Part shown: piece after piece, positions 51,095 to 59,949 of the stretch | How the letters are laid out: each line of letters begins with the position of its first letter | Numbering within the stretch: the first letter of the stretch is position 1 | Origin: Rufibacter radiotolerans | GTDB taxonomy: Bacteria > Bacteroidota > Bacteroidia > Cytophagales > Hymenobacteraceae | Length of the DNA stretch: 64,000 nt | Assembly: GCF_001078055.1 (NCBI RefSeq) | Contig: NZ_CP010777.1 | Coordinates: forward strand, 1,386,408 to 1,450,407 | Reading direction: 5' to 3' | Program-made: the position numbers and the translations under genes | The notes under the pieces: model-generated | What the model was told of the DNA's origin: nothing | Database searches by the model: none | The model's input: the letters and a program-made list of their open reading frames with translations, nothing else

Positions 51095-54000
51095 TTAAAG
51101 AGTTACGTTTAAACCGAAGGTGAAACTTCTTACCGCCGGTATGCCATAGCCGGTATAGCCCAGGGCATTGCTGCCAGAGCCGTAGGTAGGGGTCTCCGGG
51201 TCAAAGCCTTCAAAGGGAGTAATCAGGAACAGATTGTTGCCGGTCACGCTCAGCCGCACCGATTTAAAGGGGGTTTTGCCGGTCAGGCTGGAAGGCAGGG
51301 TGTACGCCAACTGCGCGTTTCTGAGCCGCACCCAGGAGGCATCCTGTAACAACACATCTGAGGCATCATTAAAGCTGTTACCATTGCGGTAAAAGGTTTC
51401 ATCCAGCACCACGGGAATAGTGTTCGGCTCGCCGCTGGCATTCACGCCTTTGAAGATAATCTGCTGGTAACGGTTTTCGGTCCTGATGTCAATCCCGTTC
51501 CTGATCCGGTTACGCATACTTACGTCATACACATCGCCGCCCTGCCTTATATCAATCAACGCCGAAAGGCTTAGCCCTTTGTAGGTAATGGTGTTGGTAA
51601 TACCTCCTTGCCAGTCTGGGAGGGCATTGCCTACTTTAACATAGGGGATGGTTGAGGTAGTGGGCAGCCCGTTAGCCCCCAGCGGGGAAAGGGTAGGCAA
51701 GCCGTTGGCGCCAATGATGAGCCGGCCCTGGCTGTCACGCTGGAACGGACGGCCGTAAAGGTCGCCGGCAGAGCCTCCTACAACCAGTTTGTTCATGATC
51801 CGGTCATCCTGGAAAATGATCTCGGGCACGGCTGGGGTAATGGAGATCACTTCGCTTTCATTGGTAGACCAGTTCAGCACTACCTCCCAGGTGAAATTCT
51901 CTGACCGGAGCGGGGTGCCGGAGACCAACAGTTCCACCCCTGTGTTCTGGATTTCCCCGGCGTTTGTCACGTAATTGACGATCCCTGAGGTTACGCTGGT
52001 AGGCACTGGAATGATCTGGTCCTTACTGTTGGCTTTGTAATAAGTGGCATCCAGGGTCAGGCGGCTCTGGAAGAAGTGTAGCTCTGTCCCGAACTCTATG
52101 GAAGTGGTTTTCTCTGGCTTCAGGTTTGGGTCACCCACCGTAGTACTGGCCACAAACCCGTTCCGGTTGCCAAAAGGAAAGCCAGTGGCCGATCCGAAGT
52201 AGGTTCCCACCTGGTACGGGCGGGTGTCTTTCCCTACCTGGGCCCAGGAGGCCCGCACTTTCCCGAAATTGAAGTAGATGTTTTCTGATAACCCCATTAC
52301 CTCAGAGAACACAAAACTGGTGCTTATGGAGGGGTAAAAGAAGGAGCGGTTCTTCACGGGCAGGGTAGAGGTCCAGTCATTACGGCCGGTCACATTTAAA
52401 AACAGCATGTTGCGGTAATCTACCTTGGCGTCAAAGAACGCACCAATAAGCCGGCGCTGGCCAATATCATTGCTGGTGAAGATATTGGAGGTGTTGGAGA
52501 TATGGAAGAACTGCGGAATAGTGAAACGCTCCCCGCGGGTATTGAGAATATCCGTGAACTGGCTTTCCACGCTGTTGCCCAGCATGAAAGAGGCATGGAA
52601 ATCATCTGAGAAATTGTGCTCAGCGGTTAAGAACGCATTAGAGGTGACCTCGCGGTAGTTTACCCGCTCCTCAATAATGAAACCGCCGGTGCCCGCGGCA
52701 ATGTCCAGCGTGGGGGCTCCCTGGAATATAGGGCCCGGTACCAGCCGGTTGCGGTTGTCACTGTACACGTCGGCCCCAATCTTGTAGTTGAACCGTAGCC
52801 AGTCAGTGAAGTTATAGTTGAATCCCACGTTGCCTATAATACGATTCACGTCATCTTTAAGTGTGCTGTTCTCTGCCAGGTATCTTGGGTTGTCAATCAC
52901 GCCCGGGGCGTACACCTTCATGGTGTTGTCGGGGTTGAGGTAGTCATTCACATCAAAAGAAGTGGTGTGGTAATTGAGCGCCGACATGATTCCCTTGTCC
53001 CCCGAGGCGGCCTTGTTGCCCCCGGACTGGCTGTAGCTGATGGTACCGGTGACGGCAAACTTCTCTGAGAAATTGACGTTTCCGCCCAGTTTTACCGTGG
53101 TGCGGGACCAATCTGAGTTAGGCACAATGCCTTCCTGGTTAAATTGCGAGGCAGAGGCATGGAAGGTGGCTTTCTCGTTGCCGCCGGAAACGCTGAGGTT
53201 GTTGTCAAACCGTTTGCCCGTCTGGAAGAAATCTGAGAAGTTATCATAGATGGGGTCATCTGTGACGGGCGGCCCAAAGGTCTGGAACCGGTTGGGGGCG
53301 CCGCTGGAGGTGTAGCGCAGCCGGCCGCCCAGGCCTTCGCGGTACTTGGTCTGGTAGTTAGGCGTCTTGTTGATGTTGTCTATCCCGAAGTTGGAGCTGA
53401 AGGTAACGGCCGTAGAACCGGCTCGCCCTTTTTTGGTAGTGATGATGATGGCCCCGTTGGCTGCCCGCAGGCCATAGAGCGCGGTGGCCGCGGCCCCTTT
53501 CAGCACCGTCATGCTTTCCACGTCATCTGGGTTAATGTCGGCGGCCCGGTTGGTGAAGGCAAACTGCTCGGCGCTGTTCACGGCGTTGGACCCGGCGCTG
53601 GGTAACTGGTTTCCGGAAATGGTCTCGTTACTGATGGGAATACCGTCAATCACAAAGAGGGGCTGGTTGTTGGCCGAAGGAGAAAGGGAGTTGATACCCC
53701 TGATCTGGATGCGGGAACCTGCCCCCGGGCTTCCCCCGGTACCCAATACCTGCACCCCGGCCACCCGGCCCTGAATGGAGTTCACCACGTTGGGGTTCTG
53801 GGTTTGGGCAATTTCGGCGGCACCTACCTCCTGCACCGAATAGCCCAGGGTTCTTTTCTCCTGCTCGCGGCCGAAGGCGGTCACAACCACTTCCTTCAAC
53901 TGCTGCACGTCTGGCTGCAGACGTATTTCAATGCTGGTTCTTGCGTTAATGGCTACTTCCTGGGCCGTGAACCCAATAAAGGAAACCACCAGGGTGGTGG

Positions 54001-54208
54001 CAGAGGCCGGCACAGACAAGGCGTAATTGCCGCTTACATCGGTGGTGGTACCTACGGTAGAGCCTTTCACCACCACACTGGCCCCAATCACGGGCATGCC
54101 GTCTGAGGCCGACAATACCCTGCCCGAGATCTGCCGATCCTGGGCTGCTAGGTCTCCTATGTAGCAAAAGGCTAGAAAGAGGGTTAGCATCGTGTAAAGT
54201 TTTTTCAT
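51095..54208 (-). CDS. SusC/RagA-family TonB-linked outer-membrane transporter
   Basis: 1037 aa. Signal peptide 1-22, then a carboxypeptidase-regulatory-like domain (ISGRVLSASDGMPVIGASVVVKG, about 27-110) and a plug domain (about 115-235). The plug carries NVVNSIQGRVAGVQVLG, SRIQIRGINSLSP and ESMTVLKGAAATALYGLRAANGAIIITTKKG. A 22-strand barrel follows to the C-terminal FGLNVTL. No N-terminal STN domain, so no anti-sigma signalling is expected. It imports a TonB-dependent nutrient with the SusD lid encoded 12 bp downstream. Confidence 0.96.
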   Translation of the reverse strand: MKKLYTMLTLFLAFCYIGDLAAQDRQISGRVLSASDGMPVIGASVVVKGSTVGTTTDVSGNYALSVPASATTLVVSFIGFTAQEVAINARTSIEIRLQPDVQQLKEVVVTAFGREQEKRTLGYSVQEVGAAEIAQTQNPNVVNSIQGRVAGVQVLGTGGSPGAGSRIQIRGINSLSPSANNQPLFVIDGIPISNETISGNQLPSAGSNAVNSAEQFAFTNRAADINPDDVESMTVLKGAAATALYGLRAANGAIIITTKKGRAGSTAVTFSSNFGIDNINKTPNYQTKYREGLGGRLRYTSSGAPNRFQTFGPPVTDDPIYDNFSDFFQTGKRFDNNLSVSGGNEKATFHASASQFNQEGIVPNSDWSRTTVKLGGNVNFSEKFAVTGTISYSQSGGNKAASGDKGIMSALNYHTTSFDVNDYLNPDNTMKVYAPGVIDNPRYLAENSTLKDDVNRIIGNVGFNYNFTDWLRFNYKIGADVYSDNRNRLVPGPIFQGAPTLDIAAGTGGFIIEERVNYREVTSNAFLTAEHNFSDDFHASFMLGNSVESQFTDILNTRGERFTIPQFFHISNTSNIFTSNDIGQRRLIGAFFDAKVDYRNMLFLNVTGRNDWTSTLPVKNRSFFYPSISTSFVFSEVMGLSENIYFNFGKVRASWAQVGKDTRPYQVGTYFGSATGFPFGNRNGFVASTTVGDPNLKPEKTTSIEFGTELHFFQSRLTLDATYYKANSKDQIIPVPTSVTSGIVNYVTNAGEIQNTGVELLVSGTPLRSENFTWEVVLNWSTNESEVISITPAVPEIIFQDDRIMNKLVVGGSAGDLYGRPFQRDSQGRLIIGANGLPTLSPLGANGLPTTSTIPYVKVGNALPDWQGGITNTITYKGLSLSALIDIRQGGDVYDVSMRNRIRNGIDIRTENRYQQIIFKGVNASGEPNTIPVVLDETFYRNGNSFNDASDVLLQDASWVRLRNAQLAYTLPSSLTGKTPFKSVRLSVTGNNLFLITPFEGFDPETPTYGSGSNALGYTGYGIPAVRSFTFGLNVTL

Positions 54209-54600
54209 ATTCAGTTTGTTTGGTTAGAAGGTAAGGGAATGATAAAGGCGTAAGAGGCGCAAGTCTTGGAATTGCCCTTCTTGGCAATGGTACTTTGTGG
54301 AATGAGTTTCCGGGGGAGGTTTCTTTAAAATATAGCCTGATTGTTATATTTAACCAGATATACTAAAGTGATACGAAGGATGAAGAATTTAGGAAATGAA
54401 AAAGAGGCTTTTGTTCTCTATTTTGTAACCTTATTTGCAGAATTACAGTCGGGTGGCTCTTATCTGTCAGCGCTTTGCTTCAGGTAGGTAAAATAAGATT
54501 CGTTTCTCACCATTGTTTTTGGCCGGGGAGGGAAGTAAACCAAAGGAAAATCAAATTATAAAACCGGATAAGAATTAAGGTCAACAGCACCTCATGCCCC
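54209..54600. other. Divergent regulatory region of susC and an MBL-fold gene
   Basis: About 390 bp, AT-rich with several AT tracts. I find no regulator binding palindrome, sigma/anti-sigma pair or ORF. Some TANNTTTG-like strings occur (TACTTTG near 54290), but none is at a convincing distance, so no promoter is called. Confidence 0.4.
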
Positions 54601-55590
54601 ATGTCAGAAAGCTATCTATATAACCCCCAACTACCCATTATCAAACCAGGTTGGCAAGGAAACCCAATGCGTAAGGGAAGATTCCTGAACGAGTTTAAAG
54701 AGGCCAACCATTCTATGTGGCTGGCCTTGAAATGGCAGCTGACCAGAAACCCGCAGCGGGAAGAGAAAAAGAAGGACCAATGGGTGCCTGCGGTCCATGA
54801 CCCCAGGGAGTTTCTGCAAAGCGGGCAAGACGGGTTGGTCTGGCTGGGCCATGCCACGTTCTTTTTACGCATGGGCGGCGTCACCTTCCTAACCGATCCT
54901 TTGTTCTACGGCGTGTCCTTGCTGAAAAGGAAAGTGCCTTTTCCAGTGAACCCTCAGGATTTACCGCCGATTGATTATGTTCTGCTTTCGCACGGGCACT
55001 TTGACCATTGTGACAAGCCTAGCCTGAAAGCCTTGCGGGAGCACCACACTTTTGAGGTTTTGACTTCTTTGAACATGAGCGGACTCATTCAGCCCTGGCT
55101 ACCTCAGACGCCTTTGCAGGAAGCCGGTTGGTACCAGCAATTCCAACTACCCGCCCTAGCGCCCCAGGTGTATTTTTTGCCGGCCTACCATTGGCACAAA
55201 AGGGGAATAACAGACAATGACCGAATCCTTTGGGGCAGTTTTATGCTGCGGACCCCGCAGAAGACCTTGTACTTCGGCGCCGACTCCGGGTACCAGCCGC
55301 ATTTTAGTGAGATTCAGACAGTTTTCCCGGAAATTGATGTCTGTCTGCTGGGGGTAGGGGCTTATAAACCATCCTTTATCATGCAAGCCAGCCATACCAG
55401 CCCAGACGAAGCGGTGCAGGCCTTCAAAGATTTGCGGGGTAAGACCTTGGTGCCCATGCACTACGGCACATTTGATTTATCTGATGAGCCAGCCGGCGAA
55501 CCTTTCCGGAGGTTGAAAGAATTGGAAGCCTTGGGCGAAATCCCGGGTAAATTGGCCATGAAGGGAATAGGGGAGGCCCTTTATTTTTAG
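54601..55590 (+). CDS. MBL-fold metal-dependent hydrolase (NAPE-PLD/UlaG-like)
   Basis: 329 aa. Metallo-beta-lactamase fold: GLVWLGHATFFLRMGGVTFLTDPLF near residue 80, the zinc motif LSHGHFDHCDKPSL near 130, HWHKRG near 196, FGADSGYQPHF near 225, and MHYGTFDLSDEP near 288 as the last His ligand. This layout is that of NAPE-phospholipase D-like and UlaG-like enzymes; lipid or lactone hydrolysis is possible but not proven. ATG at 54601. No signal peptide, so cytoplasmic. Confidence 0.88.
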   Translation: MSESYLYNPQLPIIKPGWQGNPMRKGRFLNEFKEANHSMWLALKWQLTRNPQREEKKKDQWVPAVHDPREFLQSGQDGLVWLGHATFFLRMGGVTFLTDPLFYGVSLLKRKVPFPVNPQDLPPIDYVLLSHGHFDHCDKPSLKALREHHTFEVLTSLNMSGLIQPWLPQTPLQEAGWYQQFQLPALAPQVYFLPAYHWHKRGITDNDRILWGSFMLRTPQKTLYFGADSGYQPHFSEIQTVFPEIDVCLLGVGAYKPSFIMQASHTSPDEAVQAFKDLRGKTLVPMHYGTFDLSDEPAGEPFRRLKELEALGEIPGKLAMKGIGEALYF

Positions 55591-55623
55591 TGGGGTAAGA
55601 GTTTTTTACCAAAAGCGCCTCTT

Positions 55624-55663
55624 CTATTTTGAGGCTGTTTTTCATAAAACAGCCTCAAAATAG
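55624..55663. repeat. Palindromic intergenic repeat, copy 16 (perfect)
   Basis: CTATTTTGAGGCTGTTTT, TCAT centre, then AAAACAGCCTCAAAATAG. Every base of the two arms pairs. Confidence 0.85.
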
Positions 55664-55696
55664 CTTGCAAAGGTTTTTTTGACAAAACAGGATGGG

Positions 55697-55737
55697 CCGG
55701 TTTTACGACTGTTTTCCTGAAAATGGCCTCATAACAG
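55697..55737. repeat. Palindromic intergenic repeat, copy 17
   Basis: CCGGTTTTACGACTGTTTTCC then TGAAAATGGCCTCATAACAG, 33 bp beyond copy 16 and more degenerate. The two lie in tandem in the same spacer. Confidence 0.6.
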
Positions 55738-55872
55738 CTTTTGAAATACATGAATTTGCCAGAGGGAAGGTGCTCCTATTAAGTGGTTTCGGGCCAGTGC
55801 CAACATGCTAGGGGTATCCGTCTGCCTCTCATTCCCGTATTTAAAGGTGTTGAAACTTTAAATTCTACTGAT

Positions 55873-56109
55873 ATGGCAAATGAAACCAATAAAAACCGCG
55901 ACGATAGAAAAGAAAAAGTAGACAAACCCACTTCTGACGAGTCCACTAAAACCCCAACCGGAAAAGCACCGCTCTATGGAGATTACTCCAATGAAGACGA
56001 GGAGACCGACGATATTCCCGGCTCGGTTACCAGAGGCGGTGGCCGCAGAGGCAACATCAGCACCGAAGACGGAGGTACTGTCTCTGGAAGCTCTTCCGGA
56101 AGCCACTAA
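55873..56109 (+). CDS. Small acidic, low-complexity hypothetical protein
   Basis: 78 aa from ATG 55873 (MANETNKNRDDRKEKVDK); the upstream extension in frame is not coding-like. Charged N-terminus, then Thr/Ser/Asp/Glu-rich and a Gly/Arg/Ser C-terminus (GGGRRGNISTEDGG). Probably intrinsically disordered, no signal peptide. I do not recognise it. A strong hairpin terminator follows its stop, supporting a real short transcript. Confidence 0.6.
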   Translation: MANETNKNRDDRKEKVDKPTSDESTKTPTGKAPLYGDYSNEDEETDDIPGSVTRGGGRRGNISTEDGGTVSGSSSGSH

Positions 56110-56127
56110 TACTTTTCTTTTATAATA

Positions 56128-56172
56128 GAAACGAGAAGCCCCGCCTGTACTACAGGCGGGGCTTCTCGTTTC
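56128..56172. terminator. Bidirectional hairpin terminator
   Basis: 22-nt perfect inverted repeat (GAAACGAGAAGCCCCGCCTG and its complement), separated by a single base, between the small acidic gene (+) and the serine-hydrolase gene (-). Confidence 0.9.
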
Positions 56173-56178
56173 TTAACG

Positions 56179-57441
56179 CTACCAAGGTTTGTCATAGGTG
56201 CATTTGAAGGAACTCAGGTCAGGTACGTGGCGGCGCTTGCGTTTCAACTCCAGATCATAAACCACCTGGCCCAGGTCGCGCAAGAACGGGAACCCGATGG
56301 AATCATACTCATACTTGCCGTCATTGTAGATCTGGTCTTCGTTCACGTGCACCGTAGCGCTGAGCAGAAACTCCACCTTGTTATCAAAATCCACCACGTA
56401 GGCATTGTCCGTGAGGTACCCAAACGACTGCCCAATCTTGTTGAAGATCCTGATGTTGGCGGGTATCCTTTCCTTGCGGGTTGGTCCTCCAAAGAGCAGG
56501 TACTTCACAAAGGAGTCTGGATACTCCTCTTCTTTATAGGCTGGGTAAGCCGTTTCCCGGGGCAATTGAGACAGGTATTGGTAAAGGAAACGGTAATCCT
56601 CGGGGGAAAGGGCAAAGCGGTTTTTAGCCGGCACCGACTCCGGGAACAATACGGCCCTGAGCATTAACTGCTGGTCTTCCAGGGCGAAGGTGTTGGAATA
56701 GGCGAAATCGCGCGGCTCCATGACCAGTTTATCATCATTGGTATAATTGCCAATGCCTTTAAGAATAGGGGTGGAGTTCTTGTAGTTCTTGGTGCTCTTC
56801 ACTAGCCCTTGCTGGTAAATTACGTTTCCGTTCTGCAGAAAGCGCATGGGGTTGGTGTACTGGTCCAACTCAAACGGCAGGAAAGTGGCCAATCTGATAG
56901 GTAACCTAATGCTGGCATAGCCTTTGGCTTTCAGGCCTTCGTTTAGAGGTTCCTGCCCCAGAAACTCATACAGGCGGTTGTAGGCGTCGTTGTCTGAGGT
57001 GACCAGAATTTTCTTGATGTAGTGGGCAATGGACGGGAAGCCGCTGGCCGAGGCAGAGTCCTGGTGCACGCTGGTCTGGCCCTGCCAAGCGCTGTCGGTG
57101 AGCATGGTGGTTTCCTTGCTGAGCCCGGGAATCTGCAGGGTATTGAGTTTTTCCAGGGCCATGAGCGTGGCGGGAAGCTTCACGGTGCTGGCCGGGTTAA
57201 AGTAGTGCGCCGGGTTTACCTGGTAGCGGTAGGTTTTAAAGGAGGGTTTGTTGTGCTTGTCCCGGTCAATCTGGGTGTATAGAATCTGAATCTCATACTT
57301 TTCGGGGTGTTCCAATAGCTTCCCGAATTTTTCTGGGTGCTGCCGGAGGAGCTTTTCCAGGAGTTTGTCGGTTTTGGTTTGGGCGGAGGCTACCATCTGG
57401 CTTACAAGTAGAAAGAGCAGAAAGACGAAGCTGGTTTTCAT
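56179..57441 (-). CDS. Serine hydrolase, class A beta-lactamase-like, secreted
   Basis: 420 aa from ATG 57441 (MKTSFVFLLFLLVSQMVASAQ, a clear signal peptide). The SxxK nucleophile lies in FNPASTVKLPATLMALEKL near residue 97 and the SDN motif in VTSDNDAYNRLYEFLG near 167. A KTG-like box is not obvious; IGQSFGYLTDNAYVV near 365 occupies its place. The family contains non-lactamase murein or peptide hydrolases, so antibiotic resistance should not be assumed. It is a longer protein than true class A enzymes, about 420 rather than 290 residues. Confidence 0.8.
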   Translation of the reverse strand: MKTSFVFLLFLLVSQMVASAQTKTDKLLEKLLRQHPEKFGKLLEHPEKYEIQILYTQIDRDKHNKPSFKTYRYQVNPAHYFNPASTVKLPATLMALEKLNTLQIPGLSKETTMLTDSAWQGQTSVHQDSASASGFPSIAHYIKKILVTSDNDAYNRLYEFLGQEPLNEGLKAKGYASIRLPIRLATFLPFELDQYTNPMRFLQNGNVIYQQGLVKSTKNYKNSTPILKGIGNYTNDDKLVMEPRDFAYSNTFALEDQQLMLRAVLFPESVPAKNRFALSPEDYRFLYQYLSQLPRETAYPAYKEEEYPDSFVKYLLFGGPTRKERIPANIRIFNKIGQSFGYLTDNAYVVDFDNKVEFLLSATVHVNEDQIYNDGKYEYDSIGFPFLRDLGQVVYDLELKRKRRHVPDLSSFKCTYDKPW

Positions 57442-57547
57442 GGCAAGGTAAATTGTTTGGGCGAACCGGCTTGAAATTGCGTATAAAATTCTAAACTTCA
57501 CCCCGCCTTTGGGCAGATTCTAGCCATTTTTCCCCGCCATTGCCTGC

Positions 57548-57942
57548 ATGCAGAACCCTTTCAAGCCAAAAGACACCAAAGTCTATCAGAAAACCGTAAC
57601 AGGCCAGGATCTGGCGCGTTTTGAAACAGGGGTGGTGCATGAGGTCTGCTCCACCTTCTCCCTGGCGCAGGCCATGGAATGGGCCGGCAGGCTGTTTGTG
57701 CTCGAAATGAAAGAGGAGGACGAAGAGGGATAGGTACCATGCTGCACATTGACCACCTGGGCCCGGCCTTTCCGGGGGAAACCTTACGGGTAGAGGCCCA
57801 GTTCAGGGAGCTCCACGGCAACAGCTTTGTCTGTGATATTAAAGTAACCGTGGGCGATAGGCTGGTGGCCACCGGACAAACCGGGCAGAAGATTTTGAAA
57901 AAAGAGAAGATCCACCGACTTTTGACGAACAGTAGAAACTAA
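57548..57942 (+). pseudogene. Thioesterase-family (FlK-like hot-dog) gene with a frameshift
   Basis: Codons from ATG 57548 read a thioesterase N-terminus (KVYQKTVTGQDLARFETG, HEVCSTFSLAQAMEWAGRL) and stop at a TAG at about 57731. The next frame then continues the same protein (GIGTMLHIDHLGPAFPGETL, then VEAQFRELHGNSFVCDIKV) to the TAA at 57942. Adding one G to the GGG at 57728-57730 restores a single ORF of about 131 residues, the normal length. Fluoroacetyl-CoA-thioesterase-like enzymes hydrolyse acyl-CoA. It could be a genuine pseudogene, a sequencing indel in a homopolymer, or a programmed shift. The TAA is directly followed by the smpB ATG. Confidence 0.82.
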
Positions 57943-58416
57943 ATGGCGAAGAATAAGGACAAAGACAGGCTGCAGAAAACGGTGAACATTTCTAACCGGC
58001 GAGCCTCGTATGAATATCAGTTTCTATCAAAATACACCGCCGGCATCATGCTGCGCGGCACCGAGATCAAATCTATCAGGGAAGGGAACGTGAACCTGTC
58101 AGACGGCTACTGCGTCTTCAATGGGAATGAACTGTTCCTGCTTCAGGTTACCATCTCCAAATACACTGAAGGTACCCACTACAACCACGAACCCACCCGG
58201 GAGCGCAAGCTTCTCCTGAACAAGCGCGAGCTCAAGCAACTGAAGGACGGGGCCCAGGAACAAGGCGTGACCATTATCCCCACCCGGCTCTTCATCTCAG
58301 ACCGGGGTTTTGCTAAAGTAGACATCGCCCTGGCTAAGGGCAAGAAACTCTTTGACAAGCGCGAAGACATCAAGGAGCGTGACGTAAAACGCGAGATGGC
58401 CCGCGAACGCTTTTAG
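57943..58416 (+). CDS. smpB: SsrA-binding protein SmpB
   Basis: 157 aa. Binds tmRNA and carries it to stalled ribosomes for trans-translation. The OB-fold core has NISNRRASYEYQFLSKYTAGIMLRGTEIKSIREGNVNLSDGYC near residue 16, HYNHEPTRERKLLLNKRELKQL near 84 and the basic C-terminal tail KGKKLFDKREDIKERDVKREMARERF needed to enter the A site. Start ATG 57943 touches the TAA of the broken thioesterase gene, so smpB was probably its operon partner. Confidence 0.97.
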   Translation: MAKNKDKDRLQKTVNISNRRASYEYQFLSKYTAGIMLRGTEIKSIREGNVNLSDGYCVFNGNELFLLQVTISKYTEGTHYNHEPTRERKLLLNKRELKQLKDGAQEQGVTIIPTRLFISDRGFAKVDIALAKGKKLFDKREDIKERDVKREMARERF

Positions 58417-58434
58417 CGGTTCACCGCTAAAAGC
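58409..58434 (+). terminator. Hairpin spanning the smpB stop codon
   Basis: GCTTTTAGCGGT pairs with ACCGCTAAAAGC across a 2-nt loop. The smpB TAG lies in the left arm. A T-rich but interrupted tail (TTTAATTAAG) follows, so termination may be weak. Confidence 0.6.
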
Positions 58435-58435
58435 T

Positions 58436-58542
58436 TTAATTAAGAATTAGGAATTAACAATTAAGAATTGAATTACCTTCTCTTGTGTTCCTGATTCCAT
58501 CTTTAGTTAAACCCCAATTCTTAATTCCTAATTTTTAATTAA
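58436..58542. repeat. AT-rich element with terminal inverted repeats (element C)
   Basis: Left end 58436-58470 (TTAATTAAGAATTAGGAATT and on) and the reverse complement of the right end 58515-58542 (TTAATTAAAAATTAGGAATTAAG) align with a short indel. About 45 bp of unrelated sequence separates them and there is no ORF. It ends three bases before the GTG start of the C40 peptidase gene. Confidence 0.6.
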
Positions 58543-58545
58543 TAA

Positions 58546-59319
58546 GTGAACTTCGGGATCTGTAAATTGAGTCTGGTGCCCGTGCGCCGGGAGCCCTCTG
58601 ATAGAAGCGAACAAACCACGCAGCTTATCTTTGGCGAGTGTTATGAGGTGCTGCAGACCCAGGAGAAGTGGTTGCAGGTCCGGAACGGCGCCGACGGGTA
58701 CGAGGGCTGGATTGACTACAAACAGCATTTCCCGGTTACCGAAGCCTATTTTCAGGAGTGGAATGTGGGCACGCACCCCCGGTCCATGGATATTCTCCAG
58801 ACGGTAAGCGGTACCACGGCCGTTACGCCCATTGGCATTGGGAGCCTATTGCCTTTCTTTGACGGGATCAACATACGGGTAGGGGAGGACAAAATGCTCT
58901 ATAACGGCCGCGCCACCAACCCTTCCATGCCGTACCGCGAGAATTTCCTGCAGAAGATTGCCCTGCAGTTTCTGCGGGCGCCTTACGTGTGGGGCGGCAA
59001 ATCCATTTTCGGGATTGACTGCTCAGGGTTTGTGCAGCAAGTTTACGGCCTGTGCGGCCACCAGCTCTTGCGGGACGCCTACCAGCAGGTGGTACATGGC
59101 CAGGAAGTTCATTTTGTGGCCCAGGCCCGCCCCGGCGATGTGGCTTTCTTTGACAATGAGGAAGGCCGTATTGTGCACGTGGGCATTGTGCTGGAAGACC
59201 AGAAAATCATACATGCCTCCGGCGAGGTACGCATAGACCAGCTGGACCACTACGGCATCTACAACCGGGACCTGAAGCGCTACTCCCACAAACTGCGCAT
59301 CATCAAACGTATTCTTTAA
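58546..59319 (+). CDS. C40 (NlpC/P60) family cell-wall peptidase with SH3-like domains
   Basis: 257 aa from GTG 58546. N-terminal SH3-like region (LVPVRREPSDRSEQTTQLIFG; LQTQEKWLQVRNGADGYEGWID) then the NlpC/P60 catalytic domain with Cys in IFGIDCSGFVQQVYGLCGH (near 155), His in RIVHVGIVLEDQKIIHASG (near 207), and RPGDVAFFDNEEG. No signal peptide, so cytoplasmic. Related to gamma-D-glutamyl-L-diamino-acid endopeptidases (dipeptidyl-peptidase VI) used in murein peptide recycling, whose product could feed the epimerase at 46.4 kb. Confidence 0.9.
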   Translation: MNFGICKLSLVPVRREPSDRSEQTTQLIFGECYEVLQTQEKWLQVRNGADGYEGWIDYKQHFPVTEAYFQEWNVGTHPRSMDILQTVSGTTAVTPIGIGSLLPFFDGINIRVGEDKMLYNGRATNPSMPYRENFLQKIALQFLRAPYVWGGKSIFGIDCSGFVQQVYGLCGHQLLRDAYQQVVHGQEVHFVAQARPGDVAFFDNEEGRIVHVGIVLEDQKIIHASGEVRIDQLDHYGIYNRDLKRYSHKLRIIKRIL

Positions 59320-59418
59320 GCCTTATTCCTGAAACACTATCGCCTGTAAATCAGTTAGAAGTACCATTGTAAGAGAATTTTATTTATCTTACAGGAGCAA
59401 CTATTTAGCAGGAATAGT

Positions 59419-59928
59419 ATGAACGGGAAAGTGCTTTTACTCAATCAAGATTACACCGCCATTGCCACGTGCAGCCTTAACAAAGCCTTTGTCTTGCTGT
59501 ACCTGCAGAAGGCCGAACTGATCGCGCAGGACCAGGTGCATCACCTGCGCACCGTCAACGCGGTATATCCCTGGCCGGTGGTCATTAAACTACAGCATTA
59601 CGTGCGCGTACCCTATAAAGGCATTTCCCTTACCCGGCAGAACATCATGCGCCGGGATGGTAACCGGTGCCAATACTGCGGCTCCTCCAGAAACCTCACC
59701 TTGGACCATCTGGTACCCAGGTCCCGCGGCGGCGAAAGTTCCTGGTATAACCTCACCACCGCCTGCGCCCGTTGCAACTCCCACAAAGGCGACCGCACTC
59801 CAGAGGAAGTCTCTATGAAGCTATTCCGGAAACCATTTAAACCATCCCTTATTTCTTTCCTGCGCGAAAGCATAGAAGACCTCAACCACGCCTGGATGCC
59901 GTTCCTAGCCGAACGGGCCCGGGCTTAA
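59419..59928 (+). CDS. HNH endonuclease-family protein
   Basis: 169 aa. The HNH module is at about 72-125, with the zinc-binding pair CQYCG, LTLDHLVPRSRGG (catalytic His) and the second pair CARCNSHKGDRTPEE. Conserved single-copy members in Bacteroidota lack a restriction or phage context and are of unknown role. A short N-terminal region (LLLNQDYTAIATCSLNKAF) precedes it. ATG 59419. The promoter region shows TTTATCTTA, the same string seen before the PspC gene. Confidence 0.9.
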   Translation: MNGKVLLLNQDYTAIATCSLNKAFVLLYLQKAELIAQDQVHHLRTVNAVYPWPVVIKLQHYVRVPYKGISLTRQNIMRRDGNRCQYCGSSRNLTLDHLVPRSRGGESSWYNLTTACARCNSHKGDRTPEEVSMKLFRKPFKPSLISFLRESIEDLNHAWMPFLAERARA

Positions 59929-59949
59929 CCCTTTACGTAACCTACCAAC

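Noticed and set aside
56179..57441. Beta-lactamase resistance gene
   Set aside because: SxxK and SDN motifs are present, but the KTG box is not clear and the length is much greater than class A enzymes, so resistance is not supported.
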